Of a stretch of DNA of 39,062 bases, positions 7,059 through 15,597 are shown piece after piece; within the stretch, counting starts at the first letter, position 1, and every line of letters begins with the position of its first letter. The notes under the pieces were generated by a model. It saw only the letters and a list, made by a program, of their open reading frames with translations, was not told the DNA's origin and did no database searches. A program made the translations under genes and the position numbers. Where the stretch lies: positions 1-39,062 of the forward strand of contig NZ_JBEZFP010000090.1 of assembly GCF_040649515.1 (NCBI RefSeq). The letters run 5' to 3'. The stretch is from Yinghuangia elevatio. Lineage in GTDB: Bacteria; Actinomycetota; Actinomycetes; Streptomycetales; Streptomycetaceae.

Positions 7059-8266
7059 GGGACCACTCGCATGTACCGCGGCTGCACCGTTGCCGGGGCC
7101 GGGAGTTCGAGCGGCCGCGCCCCCGGGGTGAGGGAGCCGAGGACGGATCCGCGCCGGGCGCCGGTGGCGGAGGGGACGGTGCCCTCCAGCCCGTGCACGG
7201 CGAGGTAGCCGAGGAGCGCGAACAGGTACGCCTCTTTGCCCTGCGCCGGGAGCCCGAAGTCGTCGATGGGGCGGATGCCGGTGCCGGCGGCGAGTTCCGC
7301 GATGCGGCGCATGAGGGTGGGGTTGCGTACCCCGCCCCCCGCGACCACCAGTTCGGTCACGTCGTGCTCGCGGCACGCGTCGGCGACCAGCCGCGCGGTG
7401 AGTTCGGTCAGCGTGGCGAGGAGGTCGTCGGCCCCGATCGCCCGGCCGCCCAGTGCCTCGCGGACGTACTCGGCATGGAAGAGCTCCTTGCCCGTCGACT
7501 TCGGCGGAGCGAGCCGGTAGTAGGGCTCGGCCAGCAGACGGTCGAGGAGTTCGCGGTCCACCCGGCCGCGCGCGGCCCGGGCGCCGTCCTTGTCCATCCG
7601 CTCCGCCCCGTCCGTCGCGTCGACGACGGCCGTGTCCATCAGCGCGTTCGCCGGGCCGATGTCGTACGCGATCACCCGGCCCTCGCGGTCCCGCACCGTG
7701 ATGTTGGCGATGCCGCCGAGGTTGAGCGACCCGCGCCGTACGCCCGGCCGCGGCTCGCCCGGGCCGTCGGCGGGCGCCGGCTCCCCGGACAGGACCAGCA
7801 GTTCGTCGAGCGTGGAGGCCAGCGGTGCCGCGTGCCCGCCGCGGGTGATGTCGCGGGTGCGCAGGTCGGTGACCGTCATGAGCCCGGTGGCCTCGGCGAT
7901 CCATGCGGCGGCACCCAGTTGCAGCGTGCCCAGCGCGTGTCCGCCCTCCACCCAGTGGTAGACGGTCTGGCCGTGCGAGACCACCAAGTGCGCCTCGCCG
8001 CCCGCGACTTCATGGTTGGCCCGGGCGGCGACCGCGCCGAACAACCGGCCGAGTTCGGTGTCGAGGCGGCAGACCTCGGCCAGCGTGGTGGGGTGCGGCG
8101 GCAGGGCGGCCGAGAGGCGGGCGCGCAGTTCCTCGGGCACGTCCTCGCTGTACGTGCCGCGAGGGCGGCAGACGACTGCGGTCCCGTCCAGCGCGAAGTC
8201 GGCCACGGCCGCGTCGACGGCGTCGTACGAGGTCCCGGACAGTATGCCGATGACGGTCAGATCCAC
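7055..8266 (-). CDS. anmK: Anhydro-N-acetylmuramic acid kinase AnmK
   Basis: The 403-residue protein opens with GILSGTSYDAVDAAVADF, the phosphate-binding signature of AnmK (usual form MSGTSxDGxD). It later has SLNLGGIANITV and YDIGPANALMD, the counterparts of the conserved NLGGIAN and DTGPGN segments. AnmK opens the 1,6-anhydro ring of anhydro-MurNAc and phosphorylates it with ATP, giving MurNAc-6-phosphate, the substrate of MurQ encoded in the same locus. The GTG start follows a GGAG ribosome site in the short gap after the serine hydrolase gene. The stop overlaps the next start by four bases. GPAN replaces the more common GPGN. Confidence 0.93.
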   Translation of the reverse strand: MDLTVIGILSGTSYDAVDAAVADFALDGTAVVCRPRGTYSEDVPEELRARLSAALPPHPTTLAEVCRLDTELGRLFGAVAARANHEVAGGEAHLVVSHGQTVYHWVEGGHALGTLQLGAAAWIAEATGLMTVTDLRTRDITRGGHAAPLASTLDELLVLSGEPAPADGPGEPRPGVRRGSLNLGGIANITVRDREGRVIAYDIGPANALMDTAVVDATDGAERMDKDGARAARGRVDRELLDRLLAEPYYRLAPPKSTGKELFHAEYVREALGGRAIGADDLLATLTELTARLVADACREHDVTELVVAGGGVRNPTLMRRIAELAAGTGIRPIDDFGLPAQGKEAYLFALLGYLAVHGLEGTVPSATGARRGSVLGSLTPGARPLELPAPATVQPRYMRVVP

Positions 8267-8292
8267 GCGGTTCTCCAGGTGAGCTGGTCGGT

Positions 8293-9540
8293 CTATGTGT
8301 TCAGGTGGTCCGCGGCCGCGGCCAGTACGCGCAGCCACATCTCCTCGGTCGGCCGCAGGTCGCCGAGCGACGCCGGCGGCGTTTCCGCGCCTCCGGATTC
8401 GCCGCCCGCCCCTCCGGCGCCCCCACCCACGGCGTGCAGGCGGTTGGTGATCATCGCGACGGCGGCACCGCGGTCCGGCAGCGCGGCCACGGCCACGCCC
8501 GGGAACCCGGTGTGCCCGAGCGCTCTGCCCCAGGGGCCGTGCCAGACGCGCAGGCCGAGGGCCTGCCCGGGGTCGGCCCCCGGGGTGGCGAACGCCTCCG
8601 CGGTCACGGGGCGGATCGGGCCGCGACCGCGGAGGCTGTCGTCGAGGGCACCGGCGAAGCGCAGCAGGTCCGCGGCCGTGGTGAACATGCCGGCGTGCCC
8701 GGCCGCGCCGCCGAAGGCGTGGAACGCGTTGCCGTCGTTGACCTCGCCGACCAGCACGTGGTCGCGCCAGCCGGGGAACGCGTCCGCCGCGGCGGCGACC
8801 TCGGCCGGGACCGGGTACGGCGTGCCGGTGGCGACCATCGCGCGTTCCACCCGGTCTCCGGTGGAACTCGCGGCGACCGGGCCGCCGGGGACCGGTGCGC
8901 GGTACGCGGTCCCGGTCAGTCCGTACGGCCTCAGCACCAGTTCCGCGACCGTGTGCTCCAGGCCGCCACCGATGCGCGCCAGCACGCCGCCGAGCAGGAT
9001 GAAGCCGAGGTCGGAGTAGTGGCGTCCGGCGCCGATCGGGTAGCGCCGGGGGATGCGCGCCGCTCGGGTCACCGCATCGGTCCCGCCGCTCCCGTCGAGG
9101 TACAGCGGCCACCACTCGCGCAGTCCCGCACGGTGTTCCAGCAGGTCCCGCAGGCGGATGTCGGGATCGGGGCCGGGCACGTAGCGGTGCGCGGGGTCGT
9201 CGAGGTTCAGGTGGCCGAGGTCGGTCAGCGTCATGAGGGCCGCGGTCGTGCCCAGCACTTTGGTGACCGACCCGGCGTCGGTCCGGGTGGCCCACTGCAT
9301 CGGTTCCGCTTCGGTCGCATTGGGCGTCGTCGTCGCCGGCGTCGCGGTGCGGCTTCCGGGCGGGTGCACCCGGCTGTGGCCGACCGCCGCATACGCGACG
9401 GTCCCCTGCGCCGCGACGGCGACCAGCGCCCCGGGAGGCGGCAGCCCGCCGAGCCGGGGGCCGACCAGTTCGGTGGCGGCTTCGCGCAGCGGGCCGGTCG
9501 TGAGGAGGACCGGTGGCGGGGGATGCGGTGTGGCGGTCAC
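8293..9540 (-). CDS. Beta-lactamase-fold serine hydrolase, candidate muropeptide amidase
   Basis: The 415-residue protein has the active-site triad of class C beta-lactamase-like hydrolases: SVTK (Ser91, Lys94; the SxxK motif), YSD at 175-177 in place of YxN, and HTG near residue 345 in place of KTG. No signal peptide is seen, so it is probably cytoplasmic. Family members include DD-peptidases, esterases and the Bacillus subtilis amidase AmiE (YbbE), encoded beside murQ and murR. That comparison, plus co-transcription with anmK, suggests it acts on muropeptides, perhaps cutting MurNAc from L-Ala. The GTG start lies seven bases after a -10-like TAACCT, so the mRNA may be leaderless. Confidence 0.85.
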   Translation of the reverse strand: MTATPHPPPPVLLTTGPLREAATELVGPRLGGLPPPGALVAVAAQGTVAYAAVGHSRVHPPGSRTATPATTTPNATEAEPMQWATRTDAGSVTKVLGTTAALMTLTDLGHLNLDDPAHRYVPGPDPDIRLRDLLEHRAGLREWWPLYLDGSGGTDAVTRAARIPRRYPIGAGRHYSDLGFILLGGVLARIGGGLEHTVAELVLRPYGLTGTAYRAPVPGGPVAASSTGDRVERAMVATGTPYPVPAEVAAAADAFPGWRDHVLVGEVNDGNAFHAFGGAAGHAGMFTTAADLLRFAGALDDSLRGRGPIRPVTAEAFATPGADPGQALGLRVWHGPWGRALGHTGFPGVAVAALPDRGAAVAMITNRLHAVGGGAGGAGGESGGAETPPASLGDLRPTEEMWLRVLAAAADHLNT

Positions 9541-9546
9541 AGGCCA

Positions 9547-9565
9547 GAGGTTAATGGTTTACCTC
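9547..9565. promoter_or_regulatory. Operator 1 of the divergent muropeptide promoters
   Basis: GAGGTTAATGGTTTACCTC is an inverted repeat with seven of eight arm positions paired around a three-base centre. It contains the -10 box (TAACCT, 9553 to 9548 on the minus strand) of the leftward promoter, so a bound protein would block that promoter. The RpiR protein of the locus is the obvious candidate, by inference only. Confidence 0.6.
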
Positions 9566-9576
9566 TTGCCTGTCAT
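9548..9576 (-). promoter_or_regulatory. Leftward promoter for serine hydrolase-anmK-epimerase
   Basis: ATGACA (9576 to 9571), a 17-base spacer and TAACCT (9553 to 9548) form a good vegetative-type promoter, with five of six matches to TTGACA in the -35 box. Transcription would begin at or beside the GTG start at 9540, giving a leaderless mRNA. Confidence 0.6.
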
Positions 9577-9595
9577 CAAGGTGAAGATTTAACCT
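9566..9595 (+). promoter_or_regulatory. Rightward promoter for the peptide importer operon
   Basis: TTGCCT (9566-9571), an 18-base spacer and TAACCT (9590-9595) form the promoter of the eight-gene rightward operon. The predicted transcription start near 9602 leaves about 33 bases of leader with a GAAGGA ribosome site (9622-9627). It overlaps the -35 region of the leftward promoter. Confidence 0.6.
9579..9595. promoter_or_regulatory. Operator 2 of the divergent muropeptide promoters
   Basis: AGGTGAAGATTTAACCT is an inverted repeat with six of eight arm positions paired, sharing the AGGTTAA half-site of operator 1. Its right arm contains the -10 box of the rightward promoter. The centres of the two operators are 31 bases apart, close to three helical turns, which would suit cooperative binding or looping. 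Confidence 0.55.
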
Positions 9596-9634
9596 GAGCC
9601 AAGTTTGCCGCTCCGCAGCTCGAAGGACGTCGCC

Positions 9635-11236
9635 ATGACAACTCGCATCGCGCCGCGTCGGGGGACCCCTCGGAAGGTGCGCGCCACCATCCGAAGAGGT
9701 CCGGCCCCCCGTCGCCTCATGACCGGCATCACGGCCGCCGCCGTCGCCCTCACGGTGGGGTTGTCCGCCTGCTCACCGAGCAGCGGTTCCTCGTCGTCCG
9801 GCGACGTCTCCGCCTTCACCGTCGCCCGCACCGGCGACATCGACAAGCTCGACCCGCAGCTCGCCACCGCGTTCCAGACCCAGCAGACCCTCGGCCTGGT
9901 CTACTCGTCGCTGGTCAAGACCGGCACCGACGGGTCCCTCCAGCCCGACCTGGCGACCGCCTGGACGATCTCGCCGGACAACCTGACCGTCACGTTCACC
10001 CTGCGTACGGGCGTCACCTGGCACGACGGCACGCCGTTCGGCTCGGCGGACGTGAAGGCCTCGCTCGAGCGCATCCTGAACCAGTCCACCGGAGCGGTCG
10101 CCCGCTCCAACCTGACCGCGATCACGGGCATCGACGCACCCGACCCGGCCACGGTCGTCCTCCACCTGAGCAAGCCCACGGCCTCGCTGCTCTACTCCCT
10201 CGCCTCGGTGAACACCTCGATCCTCGCGGCGAAGGACATCACCGCCGGCACCGTCGGCAAGTCGCCCGACGGCACCGGCCCCTTCACCTGGAAGCAGTGG
10301 GACCAGGGGCAGCAGGTGGTGCTGACCTCCAACGCCGCGTACTACGGCGGAGCCCCGGCGATCGGCACCCTCACCTTCCGGGTGATCCCGGACGAGGCGT
10401 CGATCCTGTCCGGCATGAAGGCCGGCGCCTTCCAGATCGGCCTGATCTCCGACCCCGGCATCGCGCAGCAGGCCGGCTCCGGCGGCGGTTACGAGCTGGT
10501 CAAGCAACCGACGCTGGCGTACCACACGTTCATGCTCAACGGCCGCCGCGGACCGCTCCAGAACCAGCAGGTCCGCCAGGCGATCGCGTGTGCCGTCGAC
10601 CGGGACCAGGTCCTCAAGACCGCCGCCTACGGAGACGGCACGGTCACCGGCCCCATCACCAGCCCCGCGTTCCCGTACCCGGCCACCGAGGGACTGCCGT
10701 GCACGCCCGGCGACACCGCCCAGGCCAAGCAGATGCTCGCGGCGGCCGGCTACGGCGGCGGATTCACGCTCGACACGATCGTCGAGACCGGCGAGTACGC
10801 CTCCGCGGGTGCCGAGGCGCAGAACCTGCAGGCCCAGCTCGCCAAGATCGGCGTGAACCTCCAGTTGCGCCAACTCCCCACCTCGCCGTACGTCCAGGCG
10901 TGGCTGGCCGCCGACTACGAAGCCGCGGTCGCCCTCAACGGCGGCTCCTACGACCCCTATCTCATGTACGGGCGCTACTTCGGCGCCGGCGGCAGCCTGA
11001 GCAAGCCGGCCGGCCTGGAGTCGCCGAAGCTGGCCGATCTGCTCGCGCAGGGCAACGCCACCAACGACGAGGCGCAGCGGAAGGCCATCTACGGAGACCT
11101 GCAAAAGCAGCTCCTCGCCGAGTCCCCGTGGATCTGGATGTTCCGCTCGGACGACTACTACCTGGTCAAGTCCGGGGTGCAGGGCTTCACGGCGCGACCC
11201 GACGAACTGCTGACGTCGCTGGCGGCGGTGAAGTGA
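9635..11236 (+). CDS. Peptide ABC transporter substrate-binding lipoprotein (family 5)
   Basis: This 533-residue protein has a long basic N-terminus with twin arginines, a hydrophobic segment and the lipobox LSAC (Cys46), so it should be lipid-anchored outside the membrane, possibly by the Tat route. The mature part is a family 5 solute-binding protein, with WHDGTPFGSADVKASLERI and the usual pattern of OppA/DppA proteins. The ATG was preferred over an in-frame start at 9605 because GAAGGA lies seven bases upstream of it. As the first gene of an importer operon that also carries murQ, it probably binds murein peptides or muropeptides; the ligand is not proven. Confidence 0.9.
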   Translation: MTTRIAPRRGTPRKVRATIRRGPAPRRLMTGITAAAVALTVGLSACSPSSGSSSSGDVSAFTVARTGDIDKLDPQLATAFQTQQTLGLVYSSLVKTGTDGSLQPDLATAWTISPDNLTVTFTLRTGVTWHDGTPFGSADVKASLERILNQSTGAVARSNLTAITGIDAPDPATVVLHLSKPTASLLYSLASVNTSILAAKDITAGTVGKSPDGTGPFTWKQWDQGQQVVLTSNAAYYGGAPAIGTLTFRVIPDEASILSGMKAGAFQIGLISDPGIAQQAGSGGGYELVKQPTLAYHTFMLNGRRGPLQNQQVRQAIACAVDRDQVLKTAAYGDGTVTGPITSPAFPYPATEGLPCTPGDTAQAKQMLAAAGYGGGFTLDTIVETGEYASAGAEAQNLQAQLAKIGVNLQLRQLPTSPYVQAWLAADYEAAVALNGGSYDPYLMYGRYFGAGGSLSKPAGLESPKLADLLAQGNATNDEAQRKAIYGDLQKQLLAESPWIWMFRSDDYYLVKSGVQGFTARPDELLTSLAAVK

Positions 11237-11302
11237 CCCGAAGGCCCCCGGCCGCGGGCACCAGGGCACAGGCAGGAGCCTGACGGCCCAGCGGCCGGCC
11301 CA

Positions 11303-11360
11303 GGGCGGTCGGCGCGGCCCGCAGCCACGCCCCCCGTGGCGGCGACCACGCCGACCGCCC
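11303..11360 (+). terminator. Intercistronic hairpin between binding protein and permease genes
   Basis: The arms GGGCGGTCGGCG (11303-11314) and CGCCGACCGCCC (11349-11360) pair perfectly, and the loop holds a second hairpin CCACG/CGTGG (11325-11339). It sits in a 273-base gap inside the operon that holds no gene. The likely role is partial termination or 3'-end protection, giving more binding protein than permease, as known for other ABC operons. Confidence 0.6.
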
Positions 11361-11509
11361 GACCGGACCGCGGCCCGGAACCTCCACCCGCGCCGCACCC
11401 TTCCACGGCCGACCCGCGACCGGCACCGCGATCGACCCGCACCACCAACTCACCCACCGACACCACCGACACCACGACCCGGTTCACAACCTCGAGAGGA
11501 GCCGACCGC

Positions 11510-12472
11510 ATGCTGACCTGGCGATGGTTTGCCGCGCGGTTCGGAGGCGCCGTGCTCACCCTGGTGGGGGTGACAATCGTCGTCTTCGTCGTGCTGCGCA
11601 CAATCCCGGGCGACGCCGTCACCGCGTCCCTCGGAACGGAGTCGGGCACCCTGACCCCGGAGCAGCGGGACTCGCTCAACCACTACTACGGCATCGACAA
11701 GTCGTGGTTCGAGCAGCTCTGGACATGGATCTCCGGCGTCCTGCACGGCGACCTCGGGCTCTCCGTGACCAGCGGCAAGACGGTCACCGAACTCCTCGGC
11801 ACCGCACTGCCCGTGACCATCGAGGTCGCCGCGCTGGCCGCGCTGATGGGGACCGCGGCCGGGGTCGCGCTCGGCGTCCTGGCCGGCGCCCGGGCGGGCC
11901 GCAGGACCGACAGCGCGACCCAGGGCGCGGCCCTGGTAGGCCTGGCGATCCCCGAATTCGTGGTCGGAACCGCCGTCGTCACGATCCTCGCCGAGGTGTT
12001 CCGCTACTTCCCCAACACGGGCACGTTCGTCCCGCTGACGACCTCGTTCTCGGAGAACATGAGCCAGGTGTTCTATCCGGCACTCGTGCTGGCCATCCCC
12101 TTCGCCGCCAACGTCATGCGGACCACCCGTTCCGAGTACGTCGAGATGGCCGAGGCGGACTACGTGCGCACCGCCCGCGGAAAGGGCCTGCACCCCGGCC
12201 GGATCCGCCGCGCCCACATCCTGCGCAACGCCACGATCCCGATCGTCACCCTGACCGGCATCCAGTTCGGCTACCTGCTGGGCGGCACCGTCATCGTGGA
12301 GCAGATCTTCGCGCTCCCCGGCATGGGACGGCTCCTGCTGACCTCCATCACCAACCGCGACTACCCGGTCGTGCAAGGCACGGTGCTGGTCATCGCCGTG
12401 CTGTTCGTCCTGGTCAACCTGATCGTCGACCTGCTCTACCGGGCCATCGACCCAAGGACGCGAGCAGCATGA
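11510..12472 (+). CDS. Peptide ABC transporter permease (DppB/OppB type)
   Basis: The 320-residue inner-membrane protein opens with the DppB-type first helix (MLTWRWFAARFGGAVLTLVG) and a periplasmic loop with LTPEQRDSLNHYYGID. It then has about five more helices and the cytoplasmic EAA loop, YVEMAEADYVRTARGKGL, which contacts the ATPases. It should pair with the following permease. The frame is open further upstream, but the family begins at this ATG, which has a GAGAGGAG ribosome site. The stop overlaps the next start (ATGA). Confidence 0.93.
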   Translation: MLTWRWFAARFGGAVLTLVGVTIVVFVVLRTIPGDAVTASLGTESGTLTPEQRDSLNHYYGIDKSWFEQLWTWISGVLHGDLGLSVTSGKTVTELLGTALPVTIEVAALAALMGTAAGVALGVLAGARAGRRTDSATQGAALVGLAIPEFVVGTAVVTILAEVFRYFPNTGTFVPLTTSFSENMSQVFYPALVLAIPFAANVMRTTRSEYVEMAEADYVRTARGKGLHPGRIRRAHILRNATIPIVTLTGIQFGYLLGGTVIVEQIFALPGMGRLLLTSITNRDYPVVQGTVLVIAVLFVLVNLIVDLLYRAIDPRTRAA

Positions 12473-13371
12473 GCATCCAACCCCTGGCCACCGAGACCGA
12501 ACCGGTCCCCGCCTCCACACCCGCGAACACCCGTACGCGTCTGCTCACCCGCGTGTGGCACGACCGCAACGGCAGGATCGGGCTGGTCGTCACCGGCGTG
12601 CTCGTCCTGGTCGCCCTGCTCGGCGCGGTCGGGGCCGTGCCGCACGACCCGATCGCGCAGCACCCCGACGACCGCCTCCAAGGCCCCTCCGGCACCTACT
12701 GGTTCGGCACCGACCAATTCGGCCGGGACATCGCCGCGCGCGTCGCGGTCGGCATCTGGACCTCGTTGCGCGTCGCCGTGCTGTCCGTCGCCATCGCCAC
12801 GGTCATCGGTTCGGTGCTCGGCATCTGCGCCGGGTTCTTCCGGGGCTGGGTCGACCAGGCCGTCAGCCGCTTCGTCGACATCCTGTTCGCCTTCCCGGCG
12901 ATCCTGCTGGCCCTCGCCGTCGTCACCGCGCTGGGCACCGGCTGGCAGAACACCGCGATCGCGATCGCCGTCGTGTACACGCCGATCTTCGCCCGGGTCT
13001 CCCGCGGACCCACGCTGTCCGTCGGCAACGCCGAGTACATCAAGGCGCAGCGGGTGCTGGGCACTCCGCTGCCGCGCATCATGCTCCGGCACGTACTGCC
13101 CAACGTCAGCGCGCCCATCGTCGTCCAGGTGACCCTGGCGCTGTCCTGGGCGATCCTCACCGAATCGTCCCTTTCGTTCCTCGGGCTCGGCACCCAGCCG
13201 CCCGCGGCCAGCCTCGGGCTGATGGTCTCGGACGCCCGCAGCACCGTCGCCAACGCCTGGTGGACCCTGACGTTCCCGGCGCTGGCGATCGTGGTCGCGG
13301 TGATCGCCCTGAACCTGCTCGGCGACGGGCTGCGCAGCGCCCTCGACCCCCGGCGGGAGTCCCGTTCATGA
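12469..13371 (+). CDS. Peptide ABC transporter permease (DppC/OppC type)
   Basis: The 300-residue partner permease has the OppC-type N-terminal helix followed by HPDDRLQGPSGTYWFGTDQF and GRDIAARVAVG, the conserved GTDxxGRD segment. The EAA loop reads GNAEYIKAQRVLGTPLPRI. The N-terminal tail of about 40 residues is hydrophilic. ATGA overlaps at both ends couple it to the first permease and to the ATPase gene. Confidence 0.93.
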   Translation: MSIQPLATETEPVPASTPANTRTRLLTRVWHDRNGRIGLVVTGVLVLVALLGAVGAVPHDPIAQHPDDRLQGPSGTYWFGTDQFGRDIAARVAVGIWTSLRVAVLSVAIATVIGSVLGICAGFFRGWVDQAVSRFVDILFAFPAILLALAVVTALGTGWQNTAIAIAVVYTPIFARVSRGPTLSVGNAEYIKAQRVLGTPLPRIMLRHVLPNVSAPIVVQVTLALSWAILTESSLSFLGLGTQPPAASLGLMVSDARSTVANAWWTLTFPALAIVVAVIALNLLGDGLRSALDPRRESRS

Positions 13372-14465
13372 AGCACGACCCGAACACGCCGCAGGGCAGC
13401 GCGTACCGCAACGGCACGGCGCCCGCCGGGCCCGCCGAGGCTGTCCGGCCCGCCCGCGAACCGGTCCTGGCCGTACGCGGACTGCGCACCGCGGTCCGCA
13501 CGGCCTCGGGGCCGCTGGAGATCCTGCGCGGCGTCGACCTCGACGTCGAGCGCGGCGAAACCGTGGCCGTGGTCGGCGAATCCGGCTCCGGCAAGTCGTT
13601 CACCGCACTCAGCGTGGCCGGCCTGCTGCCCGGCGGCGCCGAGGTCACCGACGGCCGGGTCCTCCTGGAGGGGCGCGACCTGGTCACCCTCCCCGAGGAG
13701 GAACGCCGCAGGATCCGGGGCGCCGAGATCGGCATGGTCTACCAGGACCCGATGACCTCGCTCAACCCGGTGATGCGCATCGGCAAGCAGGTCACCGAGG
13801 GCCTGCGCGCGCACGGATGGTCCAAGGAGGCCGCCCACGAGCGTGCGCTCGACGTGCTCGGGGAGGTCGGGCTGCCCTCCCCGCGCGCCCTCATGCGGCA
13901 GTACCCGCACCAGCTTTCGGGCGGCATGCGCCAGCGTGTGCTGATCGCCTGCGCGCTGGCGCCGCGGCCCAAGGTGCTGATCGCCGACGAGCCGACCACG
14001 GCGCTGGACGTCACCATCCAGCAGCAGATCCTGGCCACCGTGTCCCGGCTCCGCGACGAGTACGGCCTGGCCGTCGTGTGGATCACGCACGACCTGGGCG
14101 TGGTCGCGCGCATCGCCGACCGGGTAGCCGTCATGTACGCCGGACGCGTCGCGGAACTCTCCGGAACACGAAGGCTGTTCACCGCGCCGCAGCACCCCTA
14201 CACCGACGGCCTGCTCCGGTCGCTGCCCACCCCGGCGCACCCGCACCAGGCCCCGCTGCCGCAGATCGGCGGCAGTCCGATCCTGCTGTCCGACCTGCCG
14301 CGAGGCTGCCCCTTCGCGGCGCGGTGCCCCCATCGCGCCGACCACTGCACCACCGAGGAACCGCCCCTGCTGGACCGCGATTCCTCGCGCGCGGCCTGCT
14401 GGTTCCCCCGGAACGAATGGACGGGGAAGCGATTGGAGGTGACCGGGCGTGCGCAGGACGCGTGA
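13368..14465 (+). CDS. Peptide ABC transporter ATPase (DppD/OppD type)
   Basis: The 365-residue cytoplasmic ATPase has Walker A GESGSGKSF, signature LSGGMRQRV, Walker B VLIADEPTTALD and the switch histidine in ITHDLG. The C-terminal oligopeptide-transporter extension has cysteines in GCPFAARCPHRADHC, which in this family resemble an Fe-S-binding segment. Walker A has phenylalanine after the serine, a common OppD variant. It forms the importer motor with the next protein, whose GTG start lies inside the end of this gene. Confidence 0.94.
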   Translation: MKHDPNTPQGSAYRNGTAPAGPAEAVRPAREPVLAVRGLRTAVRTASGPLEILRGVDLDVERGETVAVVGESGSGKSFTALSVAGLLPGGAEVTDGRVLLEGRDLVTLPEEERRRIRGAEIGMVYQDPMTSLNPVMRIGKQVTEGLRAHGWSKEAAHERALDVLGEVGLPSPRALMRQYPHQLSGGMRQRVLIACALAPRPKVLIADEPTTALDVTIQQQILATVSRLRDEYGLAVVWITHDLGVVARIADRVAVMYAGRVAELSGTRRLFTAPQHPYTDGLLRSLPTPAHPHQAPLPQIGGSPILLSDLPRGCPFAARCPHRADHCTTEEPPLLDRDSSRAACWFPRNEWTGKRLEVTGRAQDA

Positions 14466-15597
14466 CACCGCGGAACCGCCGCGGTCCTTGCCGGCCGACA
14501 CCGAGAACGCCGGTGCCACCGGCGGGACACCGGCCATCGACGTCCGCGGCGTCGTACGGCATTACCGCTCGGCCGGCCGCGGCACCGTGCACGCGCTGGA
14601 CGACGTCAGCGTGCGCGTCGAACGCGGCCGCGTGCTCGGCGTCGTCGGCGAGAGCGGTTGCGGCAAGTCGACGCTGGCCCGGTTGCTGACCCGGCTTGAG
14701 CGGCCCGACGCCGGCTCCGTCGAGGTGCTGGGCGCCCGGGTCGACACGGCGAAGCGGGGCGCGCTGCGCCGGTTGCGCCGCACGATCCAGCTGGTGTTCC
14801 AGGACCCGTACGCCTCACTCGACCCGCGCCAGCGCACCGGCGCCGCACTCGCCGAGGTCCTTGCCGTGCACGGCCTGCCGTCGGGCCCCGACCAGGTCGC
14901 CGCACTCCTCGAACAGGTCGGCCTGGTGCCCGCCCTGGCCGAGCGGTACCCGCACCAGCTCTCCGGCGGCCAGCGCCAGCGACTCGGCATCGCCCGGGCG
15001 CTCGCGGTGCGGCCCGAGGTCCTGGTGCTCGACGAACCGGTGTCCGCCCTGGACGTCTCGGTGCGTGCCGAGATCATGAACCTGCTGGTGAAGCTGCGCG
15101 AAGAGCTCGGGCTGACGTTCGTGTTCATCTCGCACGACCTGGGCATGGTCCGGCACTTCGCGGACGACATCGCGGTGATGTACCTGGGGAAGATCGTCGA
15201 GGTCGGCCCGTGGGACGCGGTGTCGGACGAGCCGCTGCACCCGTACACCAAGGCGCTGCAGGCGGCGGTCCTGCTGCCGGACCCGGCGCAGGGCCAGGGC
15301 GGGGTGGAAGCGGTCGTCACCGGGGAGGTCCCGGACGCCGCCGCGCCGCCCTCGGGCTGCCGCTTCCACCCGCGCTGCCCCCTGGCCGAGGACGTGTGCC
15401 GCACCGACGAGCCCGCACTGCTCCCGGTGCCGCGGGTCGGCGCGGCAGGCACGCCGGGATCGGGCGAACACCGCCTGGCCTGCCACGTGATGCGCCGCCG
15501 CCTTGCCGAAGCCGCGGATGCTGCACAATCGCCGTCGCAGACGACCGCGGATACGGCCGGAGCGGCCGTACGGGTCGAGAAGAAGACGGGGGAATGA
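14449..15597 (+). CDS. Peptide ABC transporter ATPase (DppF/OppF type)
   Basis: The 382-residue second ATPase has Walker A GESGCGKST, signature LSGGQRQRL, Walker B VLVLDEPVSALD and switch FISHDLG, and ends with the oligopeptide extension (GCRFHPRCPLAEDVC) and a variable tail. The GTG start overlaps the preceding gene by 17 bases but has an excellent GGAGGT ribosome site at 14435-14440. With two permeases and a binding protein it completes the importer. The stop overlaps the regulator start (ATGA). Confidence 0.94.
   Translation: MRRTRDTAEPPRSLPADTENAGATGGTPAIDVRGVVRHYRSAGRGTVHALDDVSVRVERGRVLGVVGESGCGKSTLARLLTRLERPDAGSVEVLGARVDTAKRGALRRLRRTIQLVFQDPYASLDPRQRTGAALAEVLAVHGLPSGPDQVAALLEQVGLVPALAERYPHQLSGGQRQRLGIARALAVRPEVLVLDEPVSALDVSVRAEIMNLLVKLREELGLTFVFISHDLGMVRHFADDIAVMYLGKIVEVGPWDAVSDEPLHPYTKALQAAVLLPDPAQGQGGVEAVVTGEVPDAAAPPSGCRFHPRCPLAEDVCRTDEPALLPVPRVGAAGTPGSGEHRLACHVMRRRLAEAADAAQSPSQTTADTAGAAVRVEKKTGE

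Noticed and set aside
11336..11509. An N-terminal extension of the first permease
   Set aside because: The frame is open for 58 codons, but it reads Thr/Pro-rich filler across half of a strong hairpin. The permease family starts at the ATG with a GAGAGGAG site.
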